Shown here in pieces: positions 35,916-44,315 of a stretch of 64,000 nt of DNA. The stretch's first letter is position 1, and every line of letters starts with the position of its first letter. The stretch spans positions 64,501 through 128,500 of the forward strand of contig NZ_FNEV01000005.1 in assembly GCF_900100295.1 (NCBI RefSeq), read 5' to 3'. The notes below the pieces were generated by a model that was not told the origin of the DNA, ran no database searches, and saw only the letters and a list, made by a program, of their open reading frames with translations. Source of the stretch: Salimicrobium halophilum. Lineage in GTDB: Bacteria > Bacillota > Bacilli > Bacillales > Halobacillaceae. Made by a program: the position numbers and the translations under genes.

Positions 35916-37122
35916 TGCGAAACAGTTTTGGAAAGAAAGGATGGGAGAGCATGTAAAGGAACTGAACCGATATATGCGCTATATATTCAATGGGCATATT
36001 GCGGTTGTTCTTTTCTTTCTCTTTTCCGCCGGTGCATACTTCTACCAACAGTGGCTGCAAACGATTCCTGAGGATTTTCCGGCAGCCTGGGTGGTAGCGG
36101 TCGTTTTCGGGAGCATCGTCACCTATAGCCCGGTGCGTACCATGGTCAAAGAACCGGACCTCGTCTTTTTATTACCTGCAGAATATGAACTGAAGGATTA
36201 CTTCAGGCGTTGTCTGTATTACAGCTACACCGTGCAGCTATATGTCATTTTTCTGGCTGCTGCTGCACTGGGCCCGCTATATTTTACGGTTTATCCTGAA
36301 TTCGGCATGAGCCATTACCTGCAGATTGTTGCAGGGATGCTCGTAATCAAGGCGATGGTTATCCTGTCCAACTGGTGGATGCTCCAGGAACGGGAACCGC
36401 GCATACGTCTGTTGGACCAGGCGGTGAAGTGGGTCCTTTCTGTATTCCTCTTCTACTTTGCGGCTGTAGGGTCATGGATCTTCACAGCTATTGTGTTGAT
36501 CTTACTTGTTGGACTGGTCTATTATACGAGGTACGTATCCAGGCAAAAAGCCGCCCTTGCCTGGGACCTTCTTCTTGAGAAGGATCAGGCTCGAATGAGA
36601 GCATTCTACCGGCTCGCGAATATGTTTACGGATGTCCCACACTTGAAAAGCAGGGTGAAAAAGAGAAAGTGGCTGGTGTCCGTGCTTACGACTCGACTTC
36701 CGTTCACCAATGAGAAAACGTACACGTACCTGTATAGGATCACTTTCGCCCGTTCCGGGGATTATATTGGCATGTATGCCCGTCTTGTCGTGATAGGCGG
36801 TCTGGCTATCTGGATGGTGCCAAATACATGGGTCAGTGTTATCATCGGCGTTCTGTTTCTTTACCTGAGCGGATTCCAGATGATTACGTTGTGGCATCAT
36901 CACCGTACCATTGCCTGGCTCGATATATATCCGGTATCGTTAAAACAGCGAAGAGAAGCACTTGTCACCTTTTTGAAACAGCTGCTTTCCACGCAGACAT
37001 TGATCTTTGTTCTCCTATTCGTTTTTCAAGCCGAATGGGTGGCTGGTCTTCTTATGGCTGTCGGTGGAGGTTTATTCAGCATACTATTTGTCGAGACGTT
37101 CGTTCGTAGCCGTCTCGAGTAG
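35908..37122 (+). CDS. ecsB: ABC transporter permease EcsB
   Basis: 404 residues, eight or more membrane segments, starting DAKQFWKERMGEHVKELNRYMRYIFNGH as EcsB proteins do. Partner of EcsA, overlapping it. ecsC, third gene in B. subtilis, is missing: a SAM-riboswitch operon stands there. No terminator is evident before the next promoter. Confidence 0.92.
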   Translation: MIDAKQFWKERMGEHVKELNRYMRYIFNGHIAVVLFFLFSAGAYFYQQWLQTIPEDFPAAWVVAVVFGSIVTYSPVRTMVKEPDLVFLLPAEYELKDYFRRCLYYSYTVQLYVIFLAAAALGPLYFTVYPEFGMSHYLQIVAGMLVIKAMVILSNWWMLQEREPRIRLLDQAVKWVLSVFLFYFAAVGSWIFTAIVLILLVGLVYYTRYVSRQKAALAWDLLLEKDQARMRAFYRLANMFTDVPHLKSRVKKRKWLVSVLTTRLPFTNEKTYTYLYRITFARSGDYIGMYARLVVIGGLAIWMVPNTWVSVIIGVLFLYLSGFQMITLWHHHRTIAWLDIYPVSLKQRREALVTFLKQLLSTQTLIFVLLFVFQAEWVAGLLMAVGGGLFSILFVETFVRSRLE

Positions 37123-37150
37123 TTGCAATAGAAAAAGTTTTCAGAAAGTA

Positions 37151-37179
37151 TTGACGTCGTTCCTGTTACCAGCTATAAT
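37151..37179 (+). promoter_or_regulatory. Sigma-A promoter of the SAM-riboswitch operon
   Basis: TTGACG (37151-37156), 17-bp spacer, TATAAT (37174-37179): a near-consensus constitutive promoter, leaving control to the riboswitch. Confidence 0.9.
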
Positions 37180-37201
37180 TGGAAAAAATTAAACAAATTA
37201 C

Positions 37202-37369
37202 ATGGACTCTTATCCAGAGAGGTGGAGGGACTGGCCCTTTGAAACCTCGGCAACCGTCGCATAATGCGGAATGGTGCCAAATCCAGCAAAGCGTATGCTT
37301 TGAGAGATGAGAGGCCGGCGGTATACATACGTGTAGAAGTCGACCTCTTTATAGGAGGTCGACTTTTTT
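37202..37369 (+). ncRNA. SAM-I (S-box) riboswitch with terminator
   Basis: Contains the conserved S-box core: CTTATCCAGAGAGGTGGAGG, GGACTGGCCC, GAAACCTCGGCAACC, GGTGCCAAATCCAGC and GAGAGATGAGAGG. It ends in AAGTCGACCTC/GAGGTCGACTT (37337-37363) plus T7. High SAM would favour termination before metI. Confidence 0.97.
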
Positions 37370-37389
37370 TGATGGAAAGGAGCAGGAAG

Positions 37390-38508
37390 ATGCCATACGA
37401 AACGGATACGAGACTGGCGCAAGTCGGAAACAGAACAGATGCAAAGACAGGAGCTGTAAACCCTCCCGTTTATTTTTCCACAAGCTATGCCCATCCCGGT
37501 ATGGGGGAATCCACAGGATTCGACTATACGAGAACGAAGAATCCGACAAGAGCTATCCTGGAAGAAGCGCTGGCTGATCTCGAGAAGGGAGACGGCGCTG
37601 TTGCCTGCAGTTCTGGAATGGCTGCGATTCATACGGTGTTCGGACTTTTCCGTTCCGGGGAAGAGGTCGTCGTCCCTTACGATTTGTACGGAGGTACGTA
37701 TCGACTGTTTGAAGAGGTGTTGTCGAGATACGGAATACATTTCAGATACGCGGAACTTACAGATGTGTCTACTTTCGAAAAACAAATCACGGCACAGACG
37801 AAAGCTATTTTTCTCGAATCACCGACCAACCCGCTCATGAAAGAGGCGGATCTCAAAGAATATGCGGCTCTTTGTAAGAAGTACGGCCTGTGGCTGATCG
37901 TGGATAATACGTTCTATACGCCTCTCCTGCAAAAACCTCTCGAAGAGGGAGCGGATCTCGTTATCCATAGTGCAACCAAATATCTGGGAGGACACAACGA
38001 CGTGCTCGCCGGAGCTATTGTTGCGAAAGGGGAAGAGCTTACGGAGAAAATCGCCGCCTTGCAAAACGGAATTGGAGCAACACTTTCCGCGATGGACTCC
38101 TGGCTTTTGATGCGAGGAATGAAGACACTCCACCTCCGGATGAAGCAGCATGAAGAGAATGCTCGACACGTCGCAGAATTTCTTGAGAATCATGAAGCAG
38201 TGAAAGACGTATTGTACCCGGGACGGGGCGGAATGCTTTCCTTCCGGGTGAATAGCGAAGAACAGGTACCGGTTTTACTGAGGTCTCTTGGGCTGATCAC
38301 GTTTGCGGAAAGTCTCGGGGGTGTGGAAAGTTTCATTACATACCCTGCTACCCAGACACATGCTGATGTACCGAGAGAAAGGCGGATGAAATACGGCGTC
38401 GATGACTGTCTTCTTCGTTTTTCCGTAGGTATTGAAGATTGTGAGGATTTGAAGAAAGATTTGGCACAGGCTTTAGGAAATTCACTGATAAAGGAGAGAG
38501 AAGCATGA
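37390..38508 (+). CDS. metI: Cystathionine gamma-synthase / O-acetylhomoserine thiolyase
   Basis: 372-residue PLP enzyme of the Cys/Met metabolism family: Schiff-base lysine in VIHSATKYLGGHNDVLAGA, substrate/PLP segments YTRTKNPTR and ACSSGMAAI. ATG at 37390 follows AAAGGAG; upstream in-frame sequence lies inside the riboswitch. Equivalent to B. subtilis MetI, first gene of metIC, but metC is not next: a homocysteine methyltransferase overlaps it by 4 bp. Confidence 0.92.
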   Translation: MPYETDTRLAQVGNRTDAKTGAVNPPVYFSTSYAHPGMGESTGFDYTRTKNPTRAILEEALADLEKGDGAVACSSGMAAIHTVFGLFRSGEEVVVPYDLYGGTYRLFEEVLSRYGIHFRYAELTDVSTFEKQITAQTKAIFLESPTNPLMKEADLKEYAALCKKYGLWLIVDNTFYTPLLQKPLEEGADLVIHSATKYLGGHNDVLAGAIVAKGEELTEKIAALQNGIGATLSAMDSWLLMRGMKTLHLRMKQHEENARHVAEFLENHEAVKDVLYPGRGGMLSFRVNSEEQVPVLLRSLGLITFAESLGGVESFITYPATQTHADVPRERRMKYGVDDCLLRFSVGIEDCEDLKKDLAQALGNSLIKEREA

Positions 38509-39557
38509 CGAAAAGAAGCTTGGAACAACGATTGGAAGATGGAACAGTGATTGTAGGAGAAGGATACTTATTTGAACTTGAACGAAGAGGTTACCTGCAG
38601 GCAGGTTCCTTCGTACCGGAGGTGGCCATCGAGAATCCGGAAGCCTTGAAACAGACGTACCGGGATTACATGCTTGCTGGATCAGACGTAGTCCTGGCTT
38701 TCACCTATAACGCTCATCGGGAGAAGATGAGGATCATCGGAAAAGAAGACCTTCTCGAACCACTGAATAGAAACGCGATCCGCCTTGCGAAAGAAGTAGC
38801 CAAAGAACACCCTAGGGAAGAAGCGCTTGTAGCCGGGAACATTTCTAATACGAACGTTTTCGACCCGGAAGATGAACAGAGCAAACAACAGGTTCGTGAG
38901 ATGTTCCGGGAAATGGTGTCCTGGTGTAAGGAAGAAGGGGTGGACTTCGTGAACGGAGAGACGTTCTACTACCATGAAGAAGCGCTCATCGCCCTTGAAG
39001 AAATAAACAAAGCCGGCTTACAGGCGGTCATTACGTTAGGTCTGATGGGAGAGAATATTCTGCGTGACGGCTACACGGTTGAAAAATCCTGCGCTTCCCT
39101 GAAGGAACACGGGGCACTCGTCGTAGGCATGAATTGCTTCCGCGGTCCTGATACAATGCAGCCTTATATCGAAAGAATCAGAGAAGAAGTGGACGGCTAC
39201 GTAGGAGCGTTACCGATTCCGTACCGCACGACAGAGGAGCATCCGACGTTTTTCAATCTTCCTGACGGAGGGTGCAGCTGCACTTTGCCGACGGAAACGA
39301 CCTTCCCGACATCACTCGACCCCCTCTACCATAACCGTTATGAGCTGGCGGAGTGGGCGAAAGAAGCACATGGCATCGGAGTGAACTATCTTGGTCTCTG
39401 TTGCGGAGCTTCACCGGCGATGATCCGCTCCGTCGCGGAGGCTGTGGGAATCGAAACGGTGCAGTCCAAGTATTCCCCTGATATGCACAAGCATTTCCTG
39501 TTTGGACAGGAAGATAGCCTGAACAAGGAAAATTTGAGTTACCGTTCAAAAGCATAA
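38505..39557 (+). CDS. BHMT-like homocysteine S-methyltransferase
   Basis: 350 residues; resembles betaine-homocysteine methyltransferase along its length (GYLFELERRGYLQAG, VPEVAIENPEALKQ, GIGVNYLGLCCGASPAMIRS). Zn ligands C211, C299 and C300 are present. As I recall human BHMT, its catalytic-site Glu159 matches E152, but the betaine-cage aromatics Trp44, Tyr77 and Tyr160 appear as F36, N69 and T153. So the methyl donor may be betaine or another (sulfonium, S-methylmethionine). Overlaps metI (ATGA) and shares its SAM riboswitch, so methionine synthesis is its likely job. Confidence 0.8.
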   Translation: MTKRSLEQRLEDGTVIVGEGYLFELERRGYLQAGSFVPEVAIENPEALKQTYRDYMLAGSDVVLAFTYNAHREKMRIIGKEDLLEPLNRNAIRLAKEVAKEHPREEALVAGNISNTNVFDPEDEQSKQQVREMFREMVSWCKEEGVDFVNGETFYYHEEALIALEEINKAGLQAVITLGLMGENILRDGYTVEKSCASLKEHGALVVGMNCFRGPDTMQPYIERIREEVDGYVGALPIPYRTTEEHPTFFNLPDGGCSCTLPTETTFPTSLDPLYHNRYELAEWAKEAHGIGVNYLGLCCGASPAMIRSVAEAVGIETVQSKYSPDMHKHFLFGQEDSLNKENLSYRSKA

Positions 39558-39566
39558 GTGCACAGG

Positions 39567-39609
39567 AACCCGAAATTCCGGAAATCACCCGGAGCTTTCG
39601 GGTTTTTTG
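39567..39609 (+). terminator. Terminator of the SAM-riboswitch operon
   Basis: AACCCGAAA/TTTCGGGTT (39567-39575, 39596-39604) with inner TCCGG/CCGGA; T6 follows. Confidence 0.88.
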
Positions 39610-39674
39610 TTTGCTCACTGGGACGGAAGGGAAGGAGAGTAGGAAAGGAAAGCAGAGTAGAGGAGGAAAAGCTG

Positions 39675-40388
39675 TTGTTATTTAAAGGGACACATATTTC
39701 GAATCCTACACGGGCTTCCATCATACTGATGATTGCAGGTTTCCTTGTGATCGGAGGAGGATTCTTTTTCGTCGCTTCTCTCGGAGAGGAAGTGTTGGAA
39801 CAGGAAAAATTCGCTGTGGACGGGTTGGTGAGCGATTTTGTAAGCACAATCAATCCACCATGGATGGCTGAGACGATGGGCTATATTACAGAGGCCGGTT
39901 CCGTATGGTTTCTGACATTGCTGTCGGTTCTGGTAGTAGCTTATCTTTTGTTCATTTCGGATAAAAGCAAATGGGTAGCCCTGTTTTTGGCAGTGAACAT
40001 GCTCGGAATCAGTGGACTCACGAAAGGGTTGAAGCTGCTATTCGAAAGACAGCGCCCGGAAGTGATCGAGGCTTATGACGGCGTCGGTTACAGCTTCCCA
40101 AGTGGTCATTCGACGGGAGCAATCACCTTCTATGGATTCATGATCTATTTGGTAGTGGTCAGTCGTTTCAAGAACAGTACTAGATGGATACTCGGTATAC
40201 TTCTTGGTCTGTTCGGCGTGACGGTTGCAGTAAGCAGGATTTTCGTCGGCGTCCACTATTTCACAGACGTTATGGCAGGAATCGCTCTAGGCACTGCGTG
40301 GCTGCTCGTATCTATTGCCGGGCTAGAGATTATGCTCTTTAGAAAGAGAAGGAGAGCGAGGAAGAAAGAAGAAAAGGTAACATCATGA
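39675..40388 (+). CDS. PAP2-family membrane phosphatase
   Basis: 237 residues, six membrane segments, with the three acid-phosphatase motifs KLLFERQRP, SFPSGHSTGA and SRIFVGVHYFTDVMAG (nucleophile His in the last). Hydrolyses lipid pyrophosphates such as undecaprenyl-PP or phosphatidate outside the membrane. I start it at TTG 39675 (GAGGAGG upstream); the longer frame begins inside the preceding terminator. Ends with a basic tail RKRRRARKKEEK. Confidence 0.88.
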   Translation: MLFKGTHISNPTRASIILMIAGFLVIGGGFFFVASLGEEVLEQEKFAVDGLVSDFVSTINPPWMAETMGYITEAGSVWFLTLLSVLVVAYLLFISDKSKWVALFLAVNMLGISGLTKGLKLLFERQRPEVIEAYDGVGYSFPSGHSTGAITFYGFMIYLVVVSRFKNSTRWILGILLGLFGVTVAVSRIFVGVHYFTDVMAGIALGTAWLLVSIAGLEIMLFRKRRRARKKEEKVTS

Positions 40389-40391
40389 AAG

Positions 40392-40429
40392 AATCCTGTA
40401 GAGGCAGATGCCTGCTCTACAGGATTTTT
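40392..40429. terminator. Bidirectional terminator, PAP2 gene and yhaA
   Basis: AATCCTGTAGAG (40392-40403) pairs with CTCTACAGGATT (40415-40426); A and T tracts on both sides. Confidence 0.92.
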
Positions 40430-40437
40430 GTCTTGTA

Positions 40438-41613
40438 TCAAGAATGGTTTTGATAACTGAGGTACGCCTGCATCAATGTTTTAGCCCCGTGCAGCATCGC
40501 ACGTTCATCGAAATCGAACTTAGGGTGATGATGAGGATAATAGTGATTAGGAAGCTTGGCGCCGGTGAAATAGAAGGCGCCCGGCTTTTCCTGAAGGTAG
40601 TAGGCGAAATCTTCCCCGGCCATCGAAGGTTCCACTTCTCTAGTCTTCAGAGAAGCATCGGCATGGGACGCTTCTTCAAGGATGAGCGAAGCTTCTTTTT
40701 CATGGTTGACCACAGGAGGGTAGCCCTTCTGGTAGGAGAATTCGTAATCTGCTCCTGCAGCTGTGCAGACGCCCTTGATGATCCGCTCCATTTCTTCGAT
40801 GATCGTATCCTGGACTTCTGTTTCGAACGTTCGCACGGTTCCTGTAAGTGTTGCGGTGTCTGCAATCACATTGAACGCAGTTCCGCCTTCGATCGTTCCA
40901 GTCGTAACAACAGCGGTTTTAAGAGGGTCGATTCTTCTTGCGACGATCTGCTGCAGGGAAGAGACCAGATCGGAAGCGATGACGATTGCGTCCTTAGTCT
41001 GGTGGGGCTGGGCTCCGTGCCCGCCCTTTCCTTGTATTTTGATTTTGAATCCATCTGCTCCGGCCATGAAAGCTCCCTTGCTGACATCAATCGTTCCATA
41101 GTCCGTATTCACCCACAGATGTGTGCCGAAGACAGCATCCACATGGTCGAGCGCACCGGATTCGATTATAGGTTTTGCTCCTCCGGGGGTGAACTCTTCG
41201 GCATGTTGATGGACGAGTACAAGAGTGCCGGGGAGGTCTTGTTTATGTTGCCATACGGCTTCTGCGAGACCGAGCAATTCCGCTGTATGGCCATCATGAC
41301 CGCAGGCATGCATGACGCCCTCATTTTTCGAACAGAAAGAGAGGTGGTCATTCTGTTCCTGGATGGGAAGTGCATCGAAATCTGCCCGAAGTGCCACTGT
41401 TTTGCCTGGCCTTCCCCCTTCAATCGTGGCGATGACACCATTGCCTCCAACATTCGCTTCATAAGGAATACCGAGGTCGCTATATGTATCAGCTATGTAT
41501 TTCGCTGTTTCTGTTTCGTGAAAAGAAAGTTCCGGATATTGGTGGAGGTATCTTCTTGTTTCCACCATTTTGTCGTACAGGGTATCGATTGTTTCAAAGA
41601 TAGAGTGATCCAT
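40438..41613 (-). CDS. yhaA: M20-family amidohydrolase YhaA
   Basis: 391 residues: M20D peptidase/amidohydrolase with the metal-binding segments GVMHACGHDGHTA, HQHAEE and GTHLW, and a dimerisation domain in the middle (GKGGHGAQPHQT). Removes acyl groups from N-acyl amino acids; the exact substrate (N-acetylcysteine, hippurate-like) is not known. GGAGG lies 8 nt before the ATG. In B. subtilis yhaA follows ecsC. Confidence 0.88.
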   Translation of the reverse strand: MDHSIFETIDTLYDKMVETRRYLHQYPELSFHETETAKYIADTYSDLGIPYEANVGGNGVIATIEGGRPGKTVALRADFDALPIQEQNDHLSFCSKNEGVMHACGHDGHTAELLGLAEAVWQHKQDLPGTLVLVHQHAEEFTPGGAKPIIESGALDHVDAVFGTHLWVNTDYGTIDVSKGAFMAGADGFKIKIQGKGGHGAQPHQTKDAIVIASDLVSSLQQIVARRIDPLKTAVVTTGTIEGGTAFNVIADTATLTGTVRTFETEVQDTIIEEMERIIKGVCTAAGADYEFSYQKGYPPVVNHEKEASLILEEASHADASLKTREVEPSMAGEDFAYYLQEKPGAFYFTGAKLPNHYYPHHHPKFDFDERAMLHGAKTLMQAYLSYQNHS

Positions 41614-41713
41614 GCATCTATTCCTCCATTTTTTATCGTTATATATCCAGCTGTGCAGCTCTGCAATTTAATCTGAGAGTTAGGTCTTCACTTTTCCTTT
41701 TGTGTCTAGCTAC

Positions 41714-41814
41714 GAAGGCCAGAAACTCGAGCCATAAGCAACTCGGATCAAAGAAAGGAAAAGCGACTTTCGTTGACCAAGTTGCTTATGACTGAAGTTT
41801 CTAAGCGGGGCTTC
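41714..41814 (+). repeat. Family A hairpin repeat, copy A6
   Basis: AGAAACT...CCATAAGCAACTCGG core with CCAAGTTGCTTATG...AGTTTCT; outer arm AAGGCC faces GGGGCTT, so it is imperfect. Almost identical inside to A8. Confidence 0.88.
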
Positions 41815-41840
41815 TCCGCTTTCCCATTTTGTCTAGTTGC

Positions 41841-41941
41841 GACATCCAGAAGCCCGTGTCCTAAGTAGCCCGGATCAGAAAAAAGGAAAAGCACTTTTGT
41901 CTGACCGGTCTACTTAGGCCAGGACTTCTAAACGGGATGTC
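41841..41941 (+). repeat. Family A hairpin repeat, copy A7
   Basis: GACATCC/GGATGTC, AGAAG/CTTCT, perfect CCTAAGTAG/CTACTTAGG, CCGG/CCGG, TCAGA/TCTGA. The A:T to C:G change (CATAAG to CCTAAG) is matched on the other arm (CTTATG to CTTAGG). Confidence 0.92.
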
Positions 41942-41969
41942 TCCACTTTTCCTTTTATGTCTAGCTACG

Positions 41970-42068
41970 AAGGCCAGAAACTCGAGCCATAAGCAACTCG
42001 GATCAAAGAAAGGAAGAGCGACTTTCGTTGACCAAGTTGCTTATGACTGAAGTTTCTAAACGGGCCTT
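41970..42068 (+). repeat. Family A hairpin repeat, copy A8
   Basis: Outer stem AAGGCC/GGCCTT is perfect, unlike A6. Core GCCATAAGCAACTCGG with CCAAGTTGCTTATG as in A6 and A12. Confidence 0.88.
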
Positions 42069-42419
42069 CTCCGCTTTCCCTTTTACTATATCATTATATG
42101 GAAAAAAAGAAAAAAGCGGGCGCCTTGGAGGAGGTTCCGCTTGTCTGTGTTCTGTTGCGCTTTTCATAATCAGAATCCTTCGTAAATGGGACAATCTTCA
42201 GAAGGGGATCATAAAAAGTGTCGCAAAAGTATCGGTACGAGATAGATATGAAATTTTGCGATATAAAAATGTATCATATCATTTTTAATGCGACGGTTTT
42301 TGCAAAGGAAGTATGCAATAACACTTCATTTCCAAGCCCCAGTCAGGAATCCTAAATGAAGAAGCCCCTCTTAGAGTAGATCTTTTAAGAGGGGCTTGTA
42401 TGCTTTTCTTTTCATTCAA
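42069..42419. other. Gene-free spacer with small inverted repeats
   Basis: No ORF with a ribosome site. Contains TCGCAAAA...TTTTGCGA (about 42223-42262) and a stem GAAGCCCCTCTTA/TAAGAGGGGCTT (42361-42396) without a long T-run. A degenerate family C copy may be present (TGCGACGGTTTTTGCAAAG near 42290-42310). Confidence 0.5.
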
Positions 42420-42576
42420 GTCCAGCTATGGAAATTCCGAGCCATAAGTAGATCGGATCAGATTCCCGAGGGGAGGGCGAACGTCCTACCCGGCTACTTA
42501 AAGAATATCCCAGAAAAAATAGGTCAACCAGATAAACTGGTTAACCTTATAATACGAAGCGGGGTGATTCCACATT
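42420..42576 (+). repeat. Family A repeat, degenerate copy A9 with insert
   Basis: Left end and CCATAAGTAGATCGGATCAG are recognisable, then CGGCTACTTA, but the right half is interrupted by a separate hairpin (GGTCAACCAG/CTGGTTAACC, 42522-42546) before the GAAGCGGGG...TCC end. Confidence 0.6.
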
Positions 42577-42594
42577 TCATTCATGTCTAGTTCC

Positions 42595-42702
42595 GAATTC
42601 CAGAAACCCCGAGCCATAAGGAGAACAGATCAGAAAAAAAGAAATAGCACTTTTTGTCTGACAGTTCTCCTTATGACTGAGGTTTCTAAGCAGGACTTCT
42701 CC
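42595..42702 (+). repeat. Family A hairpin repeat, copy A10
   Basis: Perfect CATAAGGAGAAC/GTTCTCCTTATG with AGAAACC/GGTTTCT, close to A4, 21 kb away. Ends 10 bp from the stop codon of the ferritin-like gene. Confidence 0.9.
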
Positions 42703-42711
42703 ACTTTTCAT

Positions 42712-43149
42712 TTATTCATGCAGGCGGGAGTCACGTAGTAAACGGTCGATTTCCTCCATGTGGCCTGTTTCATCTGCGATCATGTCGTCGAGTTTGACGG
42801 ATAGTTCAGTAAGGTTGAGGTCGTCTGCTTGTTGTTTTCTTTTTTCGTAACGTTTGATGGTCGCTTCTTCAGCGTCTCTCGCAGCTACTAGCATATCTTT
42901 TACGTGGGATTCCTGCGGTACATCGGCCGGCTTCGTCGTCGGAGTGCCACCAAGGGTGCTGATTTTTTCTGCGAGATAGAGGGCATGTCCCTGTTCGTCG
43001 GCGATTTCCCCTTCAAAGAATGGTTTCAATACAGATCGGTACAGTCCTGAAACGACGGCAGCGTTATTTGTGTACATAATAGAGGCTGCATACTCGTGAG
43101 ACAAGTCTTCGTTCAGTCCATCAATCAATTCCTTCATTTGCTGATCCAC
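42712..43149 (-). CDS. Ferritin-like (bacterioferritin/Dps-type) protein
   Basis: 145 residues, four-helix bundle with di-iron ligand pattern: HEYAASIMY in helix 1, EIADEQGHALYLAEK in helix 2, EEATIKRYEKR in helix 3, MIADETGHMEEIDRLL in helix 4. This fits a bacterioferritin/ferritin-like oxidase storing or detoxifying iron. GTG start with AAAGGATG upstream. Single gene, facing the repeat block. Confidence 0.85.
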   Translation of the reverse strand: MDQQMKELIDGLNEDLSHEYAASIMYTNNAAVVSGLYRSVLKPFFEGEIADEQGHALYLAEKISTLGGTPTTKPADVPQESHVKDMLVAARDAEEATIKRYEKRKQQADDLNLTELSVKLDDMIADETGHMEEIDRLLRDSRLHE

Positions 43150-43254
43150 GACTAATCATCCTTTCTGTTTAAAAATACTTCTAATATTTGTATTCCCAAG
43201 CCTAAGGAAGTTAAACGGAGAAAAAATGTCGATTTCGTGAATTGGAGTCCCTTG

Positions 43255-43284
43255 TTTTCAATTCCTCCCGTTCCCTTGTATAAT
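43255..43284 (+). promoter_or_regulatory. Promoter of the bdbC operon
   Basis: Perfect TATAAT at 43279-43284 with TTTTCA 18 bp upstream (43255-43260). Confidence 0.65.
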
Positions 43285-43308
43285 ACAAAAGGAGAGGATG
43301 AAGAGAGC

Positions 43309-43719
43309 ATGGAAAGTTCCAATCGTTTATTCGCAGCATGGGCTGTAGCTCTTACGGCTATGCTTGGAAGTTTGTTCTATTCCGAATTTATGGGATACAC
43401 GCCATGTGAGTGGTGCTGGTATCAGCGTATCCTTATGTACCCGCTTGTAATCATCTATGGGGCTGCTCTTTTGAAGAATTCGAAAGAAATGGCTTTCCCC
43501 GGGCTGATTCTCAGTGGAATCGGGGTTCTGACATCTACGTATCATTATTTGATGCAGAAAGTGTCTATACTTCAGCCACCAGGCGGTAGTTGCGGAGCGG
43601 TTCCGTGTACGGTGGAGTACGTCAATTATTTCGGTTTTATTACCATCCCGTTTTTGGCGGGGACAGCATTTATCATTATCTTTATCAGCCATGTAACGAT
43701 GTTAGGGAAGAAGGAGTAG
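43309..43719 (+). CDS. bdbC: BdbC/DsbB-type thiol-disulfide oxidoreductase
   Basis: 136 residues, four membrane helices; redox pairs C33-C36 (CEWCWYQR) and C95/C100 (CGAVPC) are as in DsbB/BdbC, which re-oxidises a partner thiol protein and passes electrons to quinone. ATG at 43309 after AGGAGAGG. Eight bp before the thioredoxin-like gene, so the two are an operon. Confidence 0.92.
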   Translation: MESSNRLFAAWAVALTAMLGSLFYSEFMGYTPCEWCWYQRILMYPLVIIYGAALLKNSKEMAFPGLILSGIGVLTSTYHYLMQKVSILQPPGGSCGAVPCTVEYVNYFGFITIPFLAGTAFIIIFISHVTMLGKKE

Positions 43720-43726
43720 TGTACAA

Positions 43727-44200
43727 ATGAAGAAAAAAATGATTATATTCGGTTCTGTATTGGTCGTATTGATTGCTGCTCTGGCAGTTGTCGTAAGCCT
43801 TCAGAACTCAGAGAAAACAGCAGATAACCCTTACAACAAAGATGACCTGGAGCAGTCGACTATCGATCAGCTCGACGATCCGAACTACGGCAATCAGATT
43901 CTTCCGGATGAACTATCGGAACGAGTGGAGTCCGGCGACCCGGTAACCGTCTATTTCTACAGTCCGGAATGTGTGTATTGCCAGAATACCACCCCGTACC
44001 TTGTACCACTGACAGAAGATATGGGCGTGGATATGAAGAAGATGAACGTATTGGAATTCCCGCAGCAGATGGCTGAATATGGAATTGAAGCGACCCCTAC
44101 GGTCGTCCATTTCGAAAATGGGGAAGAACAGGACAGAATCGTCGGGCAACAACCGGAACAAGCCTTCCGTGACTTCTTTGAGAAGAACGTAACGGATTAA
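43727..44200 (+). CDS. Membrane-anchored thioredoxin-like oxidoreductase
   Basis: 157 residues: signal anchor (5-24), then a thioredoxin fold with CVYC (C82, C85) and cis-Pro segment EATPTVVHF. It is a short Trx-like protein, not the DsbA-type BdbD usually paired with BdbC, so this organism appears to use a different extracellular partner. Acts outside the membrane, presumably in disulfide formation. Confidence 0.85.
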   Translation: MKKKMIIFGSVLVVLIAALAVVVSLQNSEKTADNPYNKDDLEQSTIDQLDDPNYGNQILPDELSERVESGDPVTVYFYSPECVYCQNTTPYLVPLTEDMGVDMKKMNVLEFPQQMAEYGIEATPTVVHFENGEEQDRIVGQQPEQAFRDFFEKNVTD

Positions 44201-44276
44201 GGCAAACCGGAACGGCAACTGTTGCATAGACGAGAAGTAAACCAGCCTCAGGTCGAAAACAAGCACCTTAATAAAA

Positions 44277-44303
44277 AAAGTGAGCGGTACAACCGCTCAC
44301 TTT
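44277..44303. terminator. Bidirectional terminator
   Basis: AAAGTGAGCGGT pairs with ACCGCTCACTTT; A-run upstream, T-rich downstream; serves the bdbC operon and hmoB. Confidence 0.88.
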
Positions 44304-44315
44304 CCCTTTATATTA

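Noticed and set aside
40408-41676. 422-residue open frame antisense to yhaA
   Set aside because: No ribosome site, no recognisable domain, cysteine- and Phe-rich composition typical of a shadow frame, and it covers both yhaA and its terminator.
41700-42720. CRISPR-like array in the repeat block
   Set aside because: Units are about 120 bp palindromic hairpins that differ from each other, not short identical repeats with unique spacers; no cas genes nearby.
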